The notes below the pieces were generated by a model that made no database searches, had not been told where the DNA came from, and worked only from the letters and a program-made list of their open reading frames with translations. 6,043 bases of DNA from Chloroflexota bacterium (lineage in GTDB: Bacteria; Chloroflexota; Anaerolineae; UBA4142): positions 1 through 6,043 of the forward strand of contig JAMCRS010000249.1 of NCBI GenBank assembly GCA_023380675.1, in the 5' to 3' direction. A program made the position numbers and the translations under genes. Below, piece by piece: positions 6,042 to 6,043 of this stretch; position 1 is the stretch's first letter, and every line of letters starts with the position of its first letter.

Positions 6042-6043
6042 GT

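Overview
This window holds five protein genes, all on the minus strand. They fall into two transcription units that read from the right edge to the left edge. The base composition is GC-rich. The combination of genes (Rieske protein, fused cytochrome b, two-haem cytochrome c, a membrane-anchored clan GH-A glycosidase with a lectin-like tail, and an AI-2E family permease) suggests a respiring environmental bacterium. I lean towards a non-phototrophic member of the Chloroflexota, but this is an inference from protein style and operon layout; no marker gene is present to prove it.

Unit 1 (about 6043 to 2530) is a quinol:cytochrome c oxidoreductase operon. A strong sigma-70-like promoter (TTGATT, 16 bp, TATAAT) lies at 6014-6041. 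It is followed by a Tat-type Rieske iron-sulfur protein (5397-5969), a long cytochrome b (3518-5350) that fuses the b6 and subunit IV parts into seven predicted helices and has unusual extensions at both ends, and a membrane-anchored two-haem cytochrome c (2573-3490). The spacers are 46 and 27 nt. An 11-bp hairpin at 2534-2564 closes the unit. Together the three proteins would oxidise quinol in the membrane, bifurcate electrons between the b haems and the Rieske cluster, and hand electrons through the two c haems to an external acceptor or terminal oxidase while adding to the proton gradient.

Unit 2 (about 2514 to the left edge) begins with its own promoter (TTGACC, 17 bp, TATGAT), tucked directly behind the terminator. 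It encodes a secreted, C-terminally anchored glycoside hydrolase-like protein (752-2464), then an AI-2E family transporter (from 774 leftwards) whose start overlaps the hydrolase stop by 23 bp.

The left edge is abnormal. Bases 1-48 are an exact inverted copy of bases 157-204, so the transporter gene reads sensibly only down to about base 49 and then turns into reverse-complement nonsense. This looks like a fold-back at the end of a contig, or less likely a true local inversion. There is no gene-free stretch over 300 bases. I found no tRNA, rRNA, CRISPR array, insertion sequence or phage gene. The respiratory operon is a variant of a known system rather than a new one; its most unusual parts are the cytochrome b extensions.
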